A DNA stretch of 64,000 nt from positions 868,001 through 932,000 of the forward strand of contig AP012044.1 in the NCBI GenBank assembly GCA_000283575.1, written 5' to 3'. The notes beneath the pieces are model-generated. The model made no database searches. It was not told where the DNA came from and saw only the letters and a list, made by a program, of their open reading frames with translations. The translations under genes and the position numbers were made by a program. This DNA is from Oscillibacter valericigenes Sjm18-20 (GTDB lineage: Bacteria; Bacillota; Clostridia; Oscillospirales; Oscillospiraceae). Positions 47,773-57,056 of this stretch are shown here, one piece after another; position 1 is the first letter of the stretch, and each line of letters opens with the position of its first letter.

Positions 47773-49389
47773 TCAGCCCCAGAGGGCGGACAGCGCCGGA
47801 ATAACCTGCTTTTTCCGCGACATGACGTGGGGCAGAAAAGTGCTTCCGTTCTCCGTCTTGCAGTTGAACGCCTGCTGGATGGTCTGCTCGTCACCCGCAA
47901 AAAACAGGCGGCTGCCCTCCTGCAGGACATCGGTCAGCATCAGGACCGCTAGATCGTAGTGTTTGTCGGTACGCAGCTGGTGCAGGGCCTGATTCAGTTC
48001 GTCTTTCCGGGACAGCATCTGCTGGGAGTCCGTGCAGGTGATCTGAGAGACTCCCAGATCGTGTCCGGCAATGTGGAATTCCTTGAAATCCGTCATCAGC
48101 AGCTCCTCCGCCGTGTGGGTTTCGCCGTTGGAGACGGAGAAGATCATGTGGCCCAGCTTGTCCAGAGAGATTTTGGCAATGCGGGCCATGCGGTTTGCCA
48201 TGTCAATATCCCGTTGGGTGCAGGTGGGGGATTTGAACATGACGGTGTCGGACAAGATCGCCGCGGCCATCATCCCCGCCATTTTCTCCGAGGGCATCAG
48301 TCCCCGATCCTGATACATTCCGGCCACGATGGTGGTGGTGCTGCCCACCGGCTCGTTGCGGACGTAAATGGGATTGCCAGTCTGAATGTCCGCCAGACGG
48401 TGATGGTCGATGATCTCCAGAATGTCCGCCTGCTCCAGTCCGCGGACGGCCTGAGACATCTCATTGTGGTCCACCAAAACCACCCGCTTGCGCGTTGGAC
48501 GCAGCAGATGGAAGCGGGACAGGGTGCCTACCACCTGTTCGCGTTCGTCCAAAATGGGATAGCAGCGAAAACGGCTTTTCAGAACCGCCTCCCGTACATC
48601 GTCGATATAGTCCTCCAGATGAAAGGAAACCAGATTCTCCGTTTTGCAGATGCGGCTGACCGGCAGGGAATGGCAGATCAGGCGGACCGTACGGTAGGCG
48701 TCAAAGGGCGTGGAGATCAGGCAGGTCTCCGTCTTCAGCGCCCGCAGCTCCTCACTGACCTCCGACTGGCAGACGATCAGGCACTGGACGCCCAACTCCA
48801 GTGCGTAGCGGATCATATCCGGCTGATCGCCGCAGATCACGATGCTGTCTTTGGTATCGAACAGCAAATTCTTGCAGGAGGCGGGCAGGGCAATGGTCAC
48901 CTCGCCGGAGACGCTGTCCACCTGTTCGCCGGCGTTGTTGAGAACCTTTCCCTCAATGACGGAGAGGAGGTTGTACAGGGGAATGTTGCTGATTTGGGGA
49001 TTGCGGACGGAGGACATATCATATGCCGCAATATCGCCTGCGGAGAGCATTCCAAACAGAGTCCCGTCCTCGTTAGTGACAGGAATGGCGGAGATGTTGG
49101 TGTCCTGATGGATGACGTGCCACGCCCGACTGATGGTGACACCGGAGTTCAGTAGCGGAGGGGTGTCGTATTTCAAATCGCACACCTGCGTCCGCACATT
49201 TTTCAGCAGCATGGGGGGCTTGGAGTGGAAGCGGTCCAGCACGGCCTGCGTTTCGTCGTTAACCCGACCGAGACAAGCCGCCGTGTACTCCCGGTCCCCA
49301 AGAGAGTTGCGCAGGGCGGCATAGGCCATGGCGGAGACGATGGAATCCGTGTCGGGATTGCGGTGTCCGGTGACATAGATGGTGTCCAT
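47773..49389 (-). CDS. Mn-dependent inorganic pyrophosphatase with CBS/DRTGG insert
   Basis: 538 residues, start at 49389 after AAGGAAC. Family II DHH fold: TGHRNPDTDSIVSAMAYA at the N-terminus, VLVDHNEMSQ and EIIDHHRLADI in the middle, AAILSDTVMFKSPT, and the C-terminal DHHA2 part ending SRKKQVIPAL, where the substrate-binding SRKKQ is visible. Between about residues 60 and 300 is the regulatory insert: two CBS repeats around a DRTGG domain, which binds adenine nucleotides. It hydrolyses pyrophosphate under nucleotide control. It flanks the ribosomal operon divergently. Confidence 0.92.
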   Translation of the reverse strand: MDTIYVTGHRNPDTDSIVSAMAYAALRNSLGDREYTAACLGRVNDETQAVLDRFHSKPPMLLKNVRTQVCDLKYDTPPLLNSGVTISRAWHVIHQDTNISAIPVTNEDGTLFGMLSAGDIAAYDMSSVRNPQISNIPLYNLLSVIEGKVLNNAGEQVDSVSGEVTIALPASCKNLLFDTKDSIVICGDQPDMIRYALELGVQCLIVCQSEVSEELRALKTETCLISTPFDAYRTVRLICHSLPVSRICKTENLVSFHLEDYIDDVREAVLKSRFRCYPILDEREQVVGTLSRFHLLRPTRKRVVLVDHNEMSQAVRGLEQADILEIIDHHRLADIQTGNPIYVRNEPVGSTTTIVAGMYQDRGLMPSEKMAGMMAAAILSDTVMFKSPTCTQRDIDMANRMARIAKISLDKLGHMIFSVSNGETHTAEELLMTDFKEFHIAGHDLGVSQITCTDSQQMLSRKDELNQALHQLRTDKHYDLAVLMLTDVLQEGSRLFFAGDEQTIQQAFNCKTENGSTFLPHVMSRKKQVIPALSALWG

Positions 49390-49449
49390 GTAAACATGTT
49401 CCTTTCGCGTTTGCGGGCGCGGCGGTCCGCTTCAGTTTAAGATAAATTT

Positions 49450-49478
49450 ATTGTACTATATCCATTAAGACGTTACAA
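49450..49478 (-). promoter_or_regulatory. Promoter of pyrophosphatase gene
   Basis: On the minus strand TTGTAA (49478-49473), 17 nt, TACAAT (49455-49450), about 60 nt before the start. Confidence 0.7.
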
Positions 49479-49659
49479 GAAAAACAACACGTAATATTAT
49501 ATAAAAAATTTCCGCAAACGACGTAAAAAACTGAAAAACTGAACGGAACTTGATGGGAGCTTGCCAAATGAATAATACGGGATACTCTAATATATATCCG
49601 CCAGATTGGATATGGGCTGGTCACTAAAAAAATAATTATGTGGAAATATGAAATTCCCC

Positions 49660-49688
49660 TTGACATTGGGCGGGATATTTTGTATTAT
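49660..49688 (+). promoter_or_regulatory. Main promoter of the ribosomal protein operon
   Basis: TTGACA (49660-49665), exactly 17 nt, TATTAT (49683-49688). This is the best promoter in the window, about 295 nt before rpsJ, leaving a long structured leader. Confidence 0.88.
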
Positions 49689-49847
49689 AGTTGAGCGTGT
49701 GTAAGGTGAACTGTGTCTGAAAACGCGCAAACCGCGATGATCCGGGAGATTGCGAAGCTGGCTTCGGTAACTTTCGGGGAGTATGTCCGATGATCGGGCG
49801 GCTGAGAAGGAATCTGCACGTTGCGTAGATCGCTGCGCCATGTCTGG

Positions 49848-49875
49848 ATACCGGCCGTATTGCGCCGGTATTTTT
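49848..49875 (+). terminator. Leader attenuator before rpsJ
   Basis: ATACCGGC (49848-49855) pairs with GCCGGTAT (49864-49871), then TTTTT. A terminator between a strong promoter and the first gene suggests transcription attenuation, as in ribosomal protein leaders. The factor that prevents termination is unknown. Confidence 0.7.
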
Positions 49876-49983
49876 CATGAGCCAGAATGATACGCACGGA
49901 TAAGCGTACAGAAAAACTTTCCGCCGTACACAGTTTTCGGAACATCAAACAAAACTATGTACGAAATTCAGGAGGAAACAACT

Positions 49984-50295
49984 ATGGCACAAAAGCAAAT
50001 GATTCGCATTCGTCTGAAGGCCTATGACCATCAGGTCATCGATCAGAGTGCAGAGAAGATCGTCGAGACTGCCAAGCGCACCGGCGCAGAGGTCTCCGGC
50101 CCCATCCCTCTGCCCACACGGAAAGAGGTTGTCACCATTTTGCGCGCCGTCCACAAATATAAGGACAGCCGCGAACAGTTTGAGCGCCGCACCCACAAGC
50201 GTCTCATTGACATCACCCGCTCCACACCCAAGACCGTGGAAGCGCTGATGGCTCTGGAGCTGCCCGCGGGCGTTGAGATCGAGATCAAGCTGTAA
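49984..50295 (+). CDS. rpsJ: Ribosomal protein S10
   Basis: 103 residues, ATG at 49984 behind [27 protein letters not shown] and [19 protein letters not shown] are diagnostic of S10, a 30S head protein that also serves as NusE in transcription antitermination. It opens the S10 operon. A 132-nt gap with a hairpin separates it from rplC, unlike the tight spacing of the following genes. Confidence 0.98.
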   Translation: MAQKQMIRIRLKAYDHQVIDQSAEKIVETAKRTGAEVSGPIPLPTRKEVVTILRAVHKYKDSREQFERRTHKRLIDITRSTPKTVEALMALELPAGVEIEIKL

Positions 50296-50326
50296 GAAGC
50301 CTCTCCTAATTTAATTTCGTTGCTCA

Positions 50327-50358
50327 CCCGATGTCCGCCAACTTGCGGGGCGGACGGG
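50327..50358 (+). other. Hairpin in the rpsJ-rplC gap
   Basis: CCC-GTCCGCC (50327-50339) pairs with GGCGGAC-GGG (50349-50358). No T-tract follows, so it is not a terminator. It may be an mRNA processing or regulatory structure. Confidence 0.5.
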
Positions 50359-50427
50359 TCACGTCGGCAGAGCAATGCGGCTTGAGCCGTATCTAAGTCG
50401 ACCAATAACCTTTAAGGAGGAACATAC

Positions 50428-50449
50428 ATGAAAGCAATCATCGGCAAAA
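50428..50449 (+). other. Start region of rplC with strong ribosome site
   Basis: AAGGAGGAAC immediately precedes the ATG at 50428, which decides the start. The Sm-like spacing of 9 nt is ideal. Confidence 0.5.
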
Positions 50450-51147
50450 AAGTTGGCATGAGCCAGATCTTTGATGAAAGCGGTCACGTGATTCCCGTCA
50501 CTGTGATCGAAGCCGGCCCCTGCGTCGTCACGATGAAGAAGACCGCTGAGAAGGACGGTTATGAGTCTGTTCAGCTGGGCTTTGAAGACGTGCCCGAGCG
50601 GAAGCTCAACAAGCCCGAGATGGGTCATCTGACCAAGGCAGGCGTCAGCCCCAAGAAGCACCTGCGGGAGTTCAATCTGGAGAACGCCGCAGAGTTGAAC
50701 GTGGGCGACCTTGTCAAGGCCGACACTTTTAAAACCGGCGATTTTGTGGATGTGACTGGCACCAGCAAGGGTCACGGCTACGCCGGCGTCATCAAGCGCT
50801 GGGGCGCTCAGCGCACTCCCACCAGCCACGGCGGCGGCCCTGTTCACCGTCACGCGGGCTCCATGGGTTCGTCTTCCGATCCCTCCAAGATTTTCAAAGG
50901 TAAGATCGGCGCCGGCCATATGGGCGTGGATCAGGTTACCGTGCAGAATCTGAGCGTCGTGAAGGTGGACCCCGAGCTGAATATGCTGGTGGTCTGCGGC
51001 GCCGTCCCCGGCCCCAAGGGCAGCCTTGTCACAGTCAAGAGCACGGTCAAGGTCCACAAGATCAAGCAGGCCGGCGCTGACATCAGTAAGAACCCGCAGA
51101 AGGCTTCCGGCCGCAACCCGCAGAAGGCTTCCGCTAGAAACAAGTAA
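50428..51147 (+). CDS. rplC: Ribosomal protein L3
   Basis: 239 residues. KAIIGKKVGMSQIFDESG starts the family, and GHGYAGVIKRWG, TSHGGGPVHRHAGSMG and GHMGVDQVTVQNL are the conserved loops reaching the peptidyl-transferase centre. The C-terminus has a lysine-rich tail with a near-duplicated NPQKAS(G/A)R block, longer than in Bacillus. A primary assembly protein of 23S rRNA. Confidence 0.98.
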   Translation: MKAIIGKKVGMSQIFDESGHVIPVTVIEAGPCVVTMKKTAEKDGYESVQLGFEDVPERKLNKPEMGHLTKAGVSPKKHLREFNLENAAELNVGDLVKADTFKTGDFVDVTGTSKGHGYAGVIKRWGAQRTPTSHGGGPVHRHAGSMGSSSDPSKIFKGKIGAGHMGVDQVTVQNLSVVKVDPELNMLVVCGAVPGPKGSLVTVKSTVKVHKIKQAGADISKNPQKASGRNPQKASARNK

Positions 51148-51165
51148 GAAAGGGGTGCTTAGAAT

Positions 51166-51789
51166 ATGCCTAATGTTGAAGTTTTGAATATGTCCGGCAC
51201 AAAGGTCGGCGAAGTTACTCTGAGCGATGCCGTCTTCGGCATCGAGCCGAATGAAGCCGTTGTCCACGAGGCTGTGAAAAACCACCTCGCCAACTGCCGG
51301 CAGGGTACCCAGAGCGCCCTGACCCGCGCCGAGGTTTCCGGCGGCGGCAAAAAGCCCTGGCGTCAGAAGGGCACCGGCCATGCCCGTCAGGGTTCCACCC
51401 GTGCCCCCCAGTGGACGCATGGTGGCATCGTGTTTGCCCCGAAGCCCCGGGATTACAGCTACGTCTTGAACAAGAAGACCCGGCGCCTGGCGCTGAAGTC
51501 TGTTTTGTCCGCCAAGGCTGCGGACGGCGAGATCATCGTAGTGGACGCCATTAAGATGGACGCTATCAAAACCGCGGACTTCCGCAAGTTCCTGGACGCC
51601 GTCAAGGCTGACGGCAAGGCCATGGTGGTCATCCCTGAGAAAGATGACGCCGTTGTCAAGAGTGCCCGGAACATCCCCGGCGTTTCCACCACCACCGCCA
51701 CCATCCTGAGCGTCTACGACATTTTGAATGCCAAGAAGCTGGTCATTGACCAGAATGCGCTCGCCAAAATCGAGGAGGTGTTCGCATAA
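51166..51789 (+). CDS. rplD: Ribosomal protein L4
   Basis: 207 residues, start at 51166 behind AAGGGGTG. The extended loop with KPWRQKGTGHARQGSTRAPQ is the part that lines the exit tunnel. In many bacteria L4 represses its own operon through the leader mRNA; the leader here (49689-49983) is long enough for such control but the mechanism is not shown. Its stop overlaps rplW by one base (TAATG). Confidence 0.98.
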   Translation: MPNVEVLNMSGTKVGEVTLSDAVFGIEPNEAVVHEAVKNHLANCRQGTQSALTRAEVSGGGKKPWRQKGTGHARQGSTRAPQWTHGGIVFAPKPRDYSYVLNKKTRRLALKSVLSAKAADGEIIVVDAIKMDAIKTADFRKFLDAVKADGKAMVVIPEKDDAVVKSARNIPGVSTTTATILSVYDILNAKKLVIDQNALAKIEEVFA

Positions 51790-52085
51790 TGGCTAACAGT
51801 TATGACATCATTATCCGCCCGATCATCACCGAACGCGCCATGTCCGGTACCTCCGACAAGAAGTACGTCTTTGAAGTCGCCAAGGACGCGGGCAAGGTTG
51901 AGATCAAGAAGGCCGTTGAGAAGATTTTCGGCGTCAAGGTCAAGAGCGTCAACACGCTGACCGTTCCCGGCAAGGAAAAGCGCCAGGGCGCGGGCCGCCC
52001 CGGCATGACCAAGACTTGGAAAAAGGCCTATGTCCAGCTGAGCGACGAATCCAAGACCATCGAGTTTTTCGAGGGTATGGTCTAA
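51789..52085 (+). CDS. rplW: Ribosomal protein L23
   Basis: 98 residues. YDIIIRPIITERAMSGTSDK at the start and KSVNTLTVPGKEKRQGAGR in the loop match L23, located at the tunnel exit where it docks trigger factor and SRP. The overlap with rplD implies coupled translation. Confidence 0.97.
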   Translation: MANSYDIIIRPIITERAMSGTSDKKYVFEVAKDAGKVEIKKAVEKIFGVKVKSVNTLTVPGKEKRQGAGRPGMTKTWKKAYVQLSDESKTIEFFEGMV

Positions 52086-52120
52086 GACCGGAACTGATTA
52101 AACTGAAGGAGTGTTAAGCG

Positions 52121-52954
52121 ATGTCTATTAAAACTTATAAGCCGACGACGCCTTCCAGAAGACAGATGACGGTTTCCGGTTTCGACGGCATTGACAAGAA
52201 AGCCAAGCCCGAGTCCAGCCTCATTGAGTCTCTGAAGAAGTCCTCCGGCCGCAACAGCTATGGCCACATCACCGTCCGCCACCGCGGCGGCGGCAACAAG
52301 CGCAAGTACCGCGTCATCGACTTCAAGCGCGACAAGCAGGGAACTGCCGCCGTCCTGCGCCTGGAGTACGATCCCAATCGCAGCGCCAACATTGCCCTGA
52401 TCCAGTATGAAGATGGTGAGAAGCGCTACATCCTGGCTCCTGTGGGCATGAAAGCCGGCCACAAGATCATGACCGGTCCCGACGCCGATATCCTGCCGGG
52501 CAACGCGCTGCCCATTGAGAAGATTCCCGTGGGTACCATTATCCACAACATTGAGCTTCATCCCGGCAACGGCGCCCAGATGGTGCGCTCCGCCGGCACT
52601 GCCGCTCAACTGATGGCTAAGGAGGGCGGCGACGCTCAGATCCGTATGCCCTCCGGCGAAGTTCGGATCGTGCGGACCAACTGCCTTGCGACGATTGGTC
52701 AGGTGGGCAACATCGAGCACGAGAACATCAACATCGGCAAGGCCGGCCGCAAGCGCCACATGGGTTGGCGTCCCACGGTCCGCGGCTCTGTCATGAACCC
52801 CAACGACCACCCCCACGGCGGCGGCGAGGGCCGCGCGCCCGTCGGCCGGCCCGGCCCTGTGACGCCTTGGGGCAAGCCCGCCATGGGTTACAAGACCCGC
52901 AAGGGCAAGAATCCGACCAGCAAGTTTATCGTCAAGCGTCGGAACGAGAAGTAA
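52121..52954 (+). CDS. rplB: Ribosomal protein L2
   Basis: 277 residues, start at 52121 behind [46 protein letters not shown], and near the end GVVMN-type motif [20 protein letters not shown] with the functionally important His. L2 is a core subunit interface protein needed for peptidyl transfer. Confidence 0.98.
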   Translation: MSIKTYKPTTPSRRQMTVSGFDGIDKKAKPESSLIESLKKSSGRNSYGHITVRHRGGGNKRKYRVIDFKRDKQGTAAVLRLEYDPNRSANIALIQYEDGEKRYILAPVGMKAGHKIMTGPDADILPGNALPIEKIPVGTIIHNIELHPGNGAQMVRSAGTAAQLMAKEGGDAQIRMPSGEVRIVRTNCLATIGQVGNIEHENINIGKAGRKRHMGWRPTVRGSVMNPNDHPHGGGEGRAPVGRPGPVTPWGKPAMGYKTRKGKNPTSKFIVKRRNEK

Positions 52955-52969
52955 GGAGGCAAGTAGAAT

Positions 52970-53233
52970 ATGAGCAGATCTGTCAAAAAAGGCCCGTATG
53001 TTGCCCCGGAGCTTCTCAAACGGGTCGAAGAAATGAACAAGAAGAACGAAAAGCAGGTGCTGAAGACCTGGAGCCGCAGTTCCACCATCTTCCCCGCTTT
53101 TGTGGGCCACACCATTGCCGTTCACGACGGCCGGAAGCATGTGCCTGTCTATATCCAGGAGGACATGGTCGGTCACAAGCTGGGTGAGTTCGCCCCCACC
53201 CGGACCTTCCGCGGCCACGCCAAGAAAGACTGA
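52970..53233 (+). CDS. rpsS: Ribosomal protein S19
   Basis: 87 residues. [40 protein letters not shown] and [13 protein letters not shown] are the family signature. It binds 16S rRNA in the 30S head with S13. Spacing to rplB is 15 nt with GGAGG. Confidence 0.98.
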   Translation: MSRSVKKGPYVAPELLKRVEEMNKKNEKQVLKTWSRSSTIFPAFVGHTIAVHDGRKHVPVYIQEDMVGHKLGEFAPTRTFRGHAKKD

Positions 53234-53251
53234 TAAAGGAGGATGCGAAAT

Positions 53252-53596
53252 ATGGAAACCAATGAAGCAAAAGCCTATCTGCGCTATGTCCGCATCGCTC
53301 CCCGCAAGATTCAGATCGTCTGCGATCTGATCCGCGGCAAGGATGTGGGCACCGCTATGGCGATCCTGATGCAGACCCCCAAGGCCGCCTCTGAGCCTCT
53401 TATGAAGCTTCTCAAGAGCGCCGCCGCCAATGCGGAGAACAATTTCGCCATGGACCCCGGCAAGCTGTACGTCAGCGAGGTCTTCGCCACCCCCGGCCCC
53501 ATCCTCAAGCGGATGATGCCCCGGGCGCAGGGCCGCGCGTACCGCATCAATAAAAGAAGCTCGCACGTCACGTTGACCGTGGCGGAAAAGGCATAA
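53252..53596 (+). CDS. rplV: Ribosomal protein L22
   Basis: 114 residues; the ATG at 53252 is chosen because AAGGAGG lies about 10 nt upstream and the in-frame ATG at 53243 overlaps that site. [26 protein letters not shown] and [20 protein letters not shown] define L22, whose beta hairpin reaches into the exit tunnel. Confidence 0.97.
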   Translation: METNEAKAYLRYVRIAPRKIQIVCDLIRGKDVGTAMAILMQTPKAASEPLMKLLKSAAANAENNFAMDPGKLYVSEVFATPGPILKRMMPRAQGRAYRINKRSSHVTLTVAEKA

Positions 53597-53614
53597 GAGG
53601 GAGGAGACAGTTTT

Positions 53615-54667
53615 ATGGGACAGAAAGTTAATCCCCACGGTATGCGCGTGGGCGTCATCAAAGACTGGGATTCCCGTTGGTATGCCAGTGATGAGAAAGT
53701 CGGCGATCTGATTGTTGAGGATCGGAAGATCCGCAAGTACCTGAAGAAGACCCTGTACAATGCAGGAGTTCCCAAGATTGAGATTGAGCGCAGCAGCGAC
53801 GTGGTCACCATCTTCCTGCACTGTGCCCGTCCGGGCATGGTGATCGGCAAGGGCGGCGAACAGATCGAACAGTATCGTCTGGCCGTTGAGAAGCTGATCG
53901 GCAAGAAGGTCAAGCTGAACATCGTCGAGGTCAAGAGCCCGGATATGGACGCACAGCTGGTGGCCGAGAACATTGCCCAGCAGCTGGAGAAGCGTATCTC
54001 TCACCGCCGTGCCATGAAGAATTCTATGGCTCGCGCCATGCGTGCCGGTGCCAAGGGCATTAAATGCTGCTGCTCCGGCCGTTTGGGCGGCCGCGAGATT
54101 GCCGGTGTTGAGCATTATCACGAGGGCACCATTCCCCTGCAGACCATCCGCGCCGACATTGACTACGGCTTTGCGGAGGCTGCCACCACCTTTGGCCGCA
54201 TTGGCGTAAAGGTGTGGGTGTACAAGGGCGAGGTCCTCTCTCAGACCCTGCGTACCACTCCCCGCACGATGGATACCACCAAGCCCTATCAGGAGCGTCG
54301 TGAGCGTCGTCCCCGTCGGGATGGTGACTTCCGCGGCGGCGACCGCCGTTCCAACGGTTTCAACCGCGGCGGTCAGGGCGGCGGCTTCAACCGCGGCGGT
54401 CAGGGCGGCGGCTTCAACCGTGGCGGTCAGGGTGGCGGCTTCAACCGTGGCGGTCAGGGTGGCGGCTTCAACCGCGCGCCTCAGGGCGGCGGCTTCAATC
54501 GCGGTCCCGCAGGCCAGAACAGCGGTTTCAACCGCGGCCCTGCAGGACAGAACGGCGGCTTTAACCGCGCGCCTCAGGGCGGTTTTAACCGCACCAACAC
54601 CACCCCCCGTCCGGCGGCTGCCCCCGCGGCCCCCGCTGAACCCAAGAAGGAAGGAGGAGCTGAATAA
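53615..54667 (+). CDS. rpsC: Ribosomal protein S3 with long repetitive C-terminal tail
   Basis: 350 residues; S3 normally has about 210-235. Residues 1-215 are a standard S3: [22 protein letters not shown] motif [12 protein letters not shown] (near 74), [16 protein letters not shown] and [10 protein letters not shown]. From about 220 the sequence is a repeat of GGGFNRGGQ-type units: nine FNR blocks, first near-identical 27-nt repeats (54349-54480), then GPAGQN and APQ variants, ending in a Pro/Ala segment and KKEGGAE. Arg-Gly-rich tails often bind RNA. The ribosome site GGGAGGAG and the overlap with rplP are normal. Confidence 0.95.
   Translation: MGQKVNPHGMRVGVIKDWDSRWYASDEKVGDLIVEDRKIRKYLKKTLYNAGVPKIEIERSSDVVTIFLHCARPGMVIGKGGEQIEQYRLAVEKLIGKKVKLNIVEVKSPDMDAQLVAENIAQQLEKRISHRRAMKNSMARAMRAGAKGIKCCCSGRLGGREIAGVEHYHEGTIPLQTIRADIDYGFAEAATTFGRIGVKVWVYKGEVLSQTLRTTPRTMDTTKPYQERRERRPRRDGDFRGGDRRSNGFNRGGQGGGFNRGGQGGGFNRGGQGGGFNRGGQGGGFNRAPQGGGFNRGPAGQNSGFNRGPAGQNGGFNRAPQGGFNRTNTTPRPAAAPAAPAEPKKEGGAE
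54349..54590 (+). repeat. In-frame 27-nt repeats in rpsC
   Basis: Units of the form GGCTTCAACCGCGGCGGTCA plus GGGC, repeated about five times with few changes, then four diverged units. They encode the FNR/Gly tail of S3. Being in frame and without spacers, they are coding repeats. Confidence 0.9.
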
Positions 54668-55104
54668 TGCTTCTGCCCAAGAGAGTTAAGTATCGCCGTG
54701 TGCACCGCGGCCGCATGACCGGTAAGGCCACCCGCGGAAACACGGTCACTTACGGAGAGTTCGGTCTCCAGGCTCTGGAGCCCGGCTGGATCACCAGCAA
54801 CCAGATCGAAGCGGCCCGTATCGCCATGACCCGCTATACCAAGCGCGGCGGTCAGGTCTGGATCAAGATATTCCCTGACAAGCCCGTGACCAAGAAGCCT
54901 GCCGACACCCGCATGGGTTCCGGTAAAGGTTCCCCCGAGTTTTGGGTTGCAGTTGTGAAGCCCGGCCGTATCATGTTTGAGATCGCCGGTGTTCCCGAAG
55001 AGACTGCCCGTGAGGCTCTGCGTCTGGCCAGCCACAAGCTGCCCATCAAGACGAAGTTGGCCGTCCGCGAGGCTGCTTCGGAGGCTCAGGAAGCAGGTGA
55101 GTAA
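54667..55104 (+). CDS. rplP: Ribosomal protein L16
   Basis: 145 residues, ATG overlapping the rpsC stop. [40 protein letters not shown] and [20 protein letters not shown] match L16, which contacts tRNA at the A site. In this operon it is directly coupled to rpsC. Confidence 0.98.
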   Translation: MLLPKRVKYRRVHRGRMTGKATRGNTVTYGEFGLQALEPGWITSNQIEAARIAMTRYTKRGGQVWIKIFPDKPVTKKPADTRMGSGKGSPEFWVAVVKPGRIMFEIAGVPEETAREALRLASHKLPIKTKLAVREAASEAQEAGE

Positions 55105-55105
55105 G

Positions 55106-55306
55106 ATGAAGGCAAGTGAAGTTCGCAAGATGAATGCCGAGCAGCTCAACGAGAAGCTGACCGGACTGAAGAAGGATCTGTTTTTCCTGCGTATGCAGCA
55201 CGCCACCAATCAGCTTGATAATCCCCTGAAGATTCGGGAGACCAAGCACGACATTGCCCGAGTCAAGACCGTGTTACGGGAGCTTCAGGCTTCCGAGAAA
55301 CAGTAA
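55106..55306 (+). CDS. rpmC: Ribosomal protein L29
   Basis: 66 residues, ATG at 55106 one base after the rplP stop, with CAGGTGAG as site inside rplP. ASEVRKMNAEQLNEKLTGLK, DLFFLRMQHATNQLDNPLKI and IARVKTVLRE form the two-helix L29, near the tunnel exit. Confidence 0.97.
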   Translation: MKASEVRKMNAEQLNEKLTGLKKDLFFLRMQHATNQLDNPLKIRETKHDIARVKTVLRELQASEKQ

Positions 55307-55320
55307 GGAGGTAAGTGAAC

Positions 55321-55587
55321 ATGAGTGAAATGGTGAGAACTTCCTCCCGGAAGACCAGAATCGGCAAGGTCGTGTCCGACAAGATGGATAAGACCGTGGT
55401 CGTGGCAATCGAAGACCGCGTGGCCCATCCCCTGTATAAGAAGATTGTCGGCCGTACCTACAAGCTGAAGGCCCACGACGAGGAAAACGCCTGCGGCATC
55501 GGCGATAAGGTGAAGGTAATGGAGACCCGCCCCCTCAGCAAGGACAAGCGGTGGCGCGTGGTCGAAATCATTGAAAAAGCGAAGTAA
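55321..55587 (+). CDS. rpsQ: Ribosomal protein S17
   Basis: 88 residues from the ATG at 55321, with AAGGAGG upstream. [40 protein letters not shown] and [14 protein letters not shown] are typical. OB-fold 16S rRNA binder. Confidence 0.97.
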   Translation: MSEMVRTSSRKTRIGKVVSDKMDKTVVVAIEDRVAHPLYKKIVGRTYKLKAHDEENACGIGDKVKVMETRPLSKDKRWRVVEIIEKAK

Positions 55588-55601
55588 GGAGGTGCCGAGT
55601 T

Positions 55602-55970
55602 ATGATCCAACAGGAAAGTTATTTGAAGGTTGCCGATAATACCGGCGCCAAAGAGATCAAGTGCATCCGTGTCTTGGGCGGTTCCACCCGTAAGTTCGGA
55701 AATATCGGCGATGTCATCGTGGCGTCTGTCCGAAAGGCCCTGCCCGGCGGTACCGTGAAGAAGGGTGAAGTGGTCAAGGCCGTCATCGTCCGCAGCGCCA
55801 AGGGCGTCCGCCGCAACGACGGCACCTATGTCCGCTTCGACGACAACGCCGCCGTCCTCATCAAGGACGACCAGAATCCCAGAGGGACCCGTATCTTTGG
55901 GCCGGTTGCACGCGAGCTGCGCGACAAGGATTATATGAAGATCCTGTCCCTGGCTCCCGAAGTGATTTGA
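55602..55970 (+). CDS. rplN: Ribosomal protein L14
   Basis: 122 residues. [35 protein letters not shown] and [14 protein letters not shown] are diagnostic. Intersubunit-bridge protein and binding site of RsfS. Confidence 0.98.
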   Translation: MIQQESYLKVADNTGAKEIKCIRVLGGSTRKFGNIGDVIVASVRKALPGGTVKKGEVVKAVIVRSAKGVRRNDGTYVRFDDNAAVLIKDDQNPRGTRIFGPVARELRDKDYMKILSLAPEVI

Positions 55971-55984
55971 GGAGGACGCCTGAT

Positions 55985-56296
55985 ATGTCTATGAATATCA
56001 AAAAGGGCGACACCGTGGTCGTCCTCTCCGGCAAGGACCGGGGCAAGCAGGGCAAGGTCATGGGCAGCGTACCCAAGACCAGCAAGGTCGTCGTGGAAGG
56101 CATCAACATGGTGACCTGCCATGTCAAGCCCCGCAAGCAGGGCGAGACTGGCGGCATCATAAAGCGCGAAGCGGCCATCGCCTCCAGCAAGGTGCAGGTG
56201 GTGTGCCCTAAGTGCAGCAAGGGAACCCGTGTTGCCCACAAGATTGAAAACGGCAAGAGCGTCCGCGTGTGCAAGCACTGCGGCGCCGCGCTGTGA
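55985..56296 (+). CDS. rplX: Ribosomal protein L24
   Basis: 103 residues from the ATG at 55985 (GAGGAGG 9 nt upstream; 55991 is an alternative). KOW motif KKGDTVVVLSGKDRGKQGKV. The C-terminal part holds CPKC and CKHC, a possible zinc site found in many bacterial L24 proteins. Assembly initiator of the 50S subunit. Confidence 0.97.
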   Translation: MSMNIKKGDTVVVLSGKDRGKQGKVMGSVPKTSKVVVEGINMVTCHVKPRKQGETGGIIKREAAIASSKVQVVCPKCSKGTRVAHKIENGKSVRVCKHCGAAL

Positions 56297-56315
56297 GAAA
56301 GGGGAGTAGACGAGT

Positions 56316-56855
56316 ATGGCAAGACTGAAGGAAAAGTACAACGCCGAAGTCGCTCCCGCGCTCATGAAGCAGTTCAGCTACAAGAGCGTCATGCAAATCC
56401 CCAGAGTCGACAAGATTGTTGTGAACGTCGGCTGCGGTGAGGCCCGTGAGAATTCTAAGGTTCTGGAAAATGTGGTGGGCGATTTGGCCCAGATTACCGG
56501 CCAGAAGCCCATCATCACCAAGGCCCGCAAGTCCATCGCAAACTTCAAGCTCCGTGAGGATATGCCCATTGGCGCAAAGGTCACCCTCCGCGGTCAGAAG
56601 ATGTGGGAGTTCCTGGACCGTCTGTTTAACGTGGCCCTGCCCCGTGTCCGTGATTTCCAGGGCATCAACCCCAACTCTTTTGACGGTCGCGGCAATTATG
56701 CCCTGGGCATCAAGGAGCAGTTGATCTTTCCAGAGATCGAGTATGACAAGATCGACAAGATCCGCGGCATGGATGTGGTTATCTGCACCACCGCAAAGAC
56801 CGACGAGGAAGCCCGCGCTCTTCTGGAGCAGGTTGGCGCTCCCTTTGCCAAATAA
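56316..56855 (+). CDS. rplE: Ribosomal protein L5
   Basis: 179 residues. [40 protein letters not shown] and [20 protein letters not shown] are typical. Binds 5S rRNA and forms a bridge to the 30S head. Confidence 0.98.
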   Translation: MARLKEKYNAEVAPALMKQFSYKSVMQIPRVDKIVVNVGCGEARENSKVLENVVGDLAQITGQKPIITKARKSIANFKLREDMPIGAKVTLRGQKMWEFLDRLFNVALPRVRDFQGINPNSFDGRGNYALGIKEQLIFPEIEYDKIDKIRGMDVVICTTAKTDEEARALLEQVGAPFAK

Positions 56856-56870
56856 GGAAGGAAGAGAAGA

Positions 56871-57056
56871 ATGGCTAAAAAGTCTATGATTTTAAAGCAG
56901 CAGGCTCCCGCGAAGTTCTCTTCCCGGAAGTACAACCGCTGCAAGATCTGCGGCCGCCCCCACGCCTATCTCAGGGACTACGGTGTATGCCGTATCTGCT
57001 TCCGCGAGCTGGCCTATAAGGGCGAGATCCCCGGCGTCCGGAAGGCGTCTTTCTAA
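56871..57056 (+). CDS. rpsZ: Ribosomal protein S14, zinc type
   Basis: 61 residues, start at 56871 behind [27 protein letters not shown] contains the CxxC pair that binds zinc, marking the short C+ form usual in Clostridia. It is followed by an unusual 169-nt gap before rpsH. Confidence 0.97.
   Translation: MAKKSMILKQQAPAKFSSRKYNRCKICGRPHAYLRDYGVCRICFRELAYKGEIPGVRKASF

Noticed and set aside
47959-49155. 398-codon plus-strand open frame opposite the pyrophosphatase gene
   Set aside because: It is a shadow of a well-supported DHH-family gene on the other strand; composition is not protein-like.
50359-54121. Long minus-strand open frames opposite rplC and rplB-rpsC
   Set aside because: High-GC shadow frames of ribosomal protein genes, without family resemblance.
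54349-54590. CRISPR-like array in rpsC
   Set aside because: The repeats are contiguous, in frame and code for a Gly-rich tail; no spacers or cas genes are present anywhere in the window.
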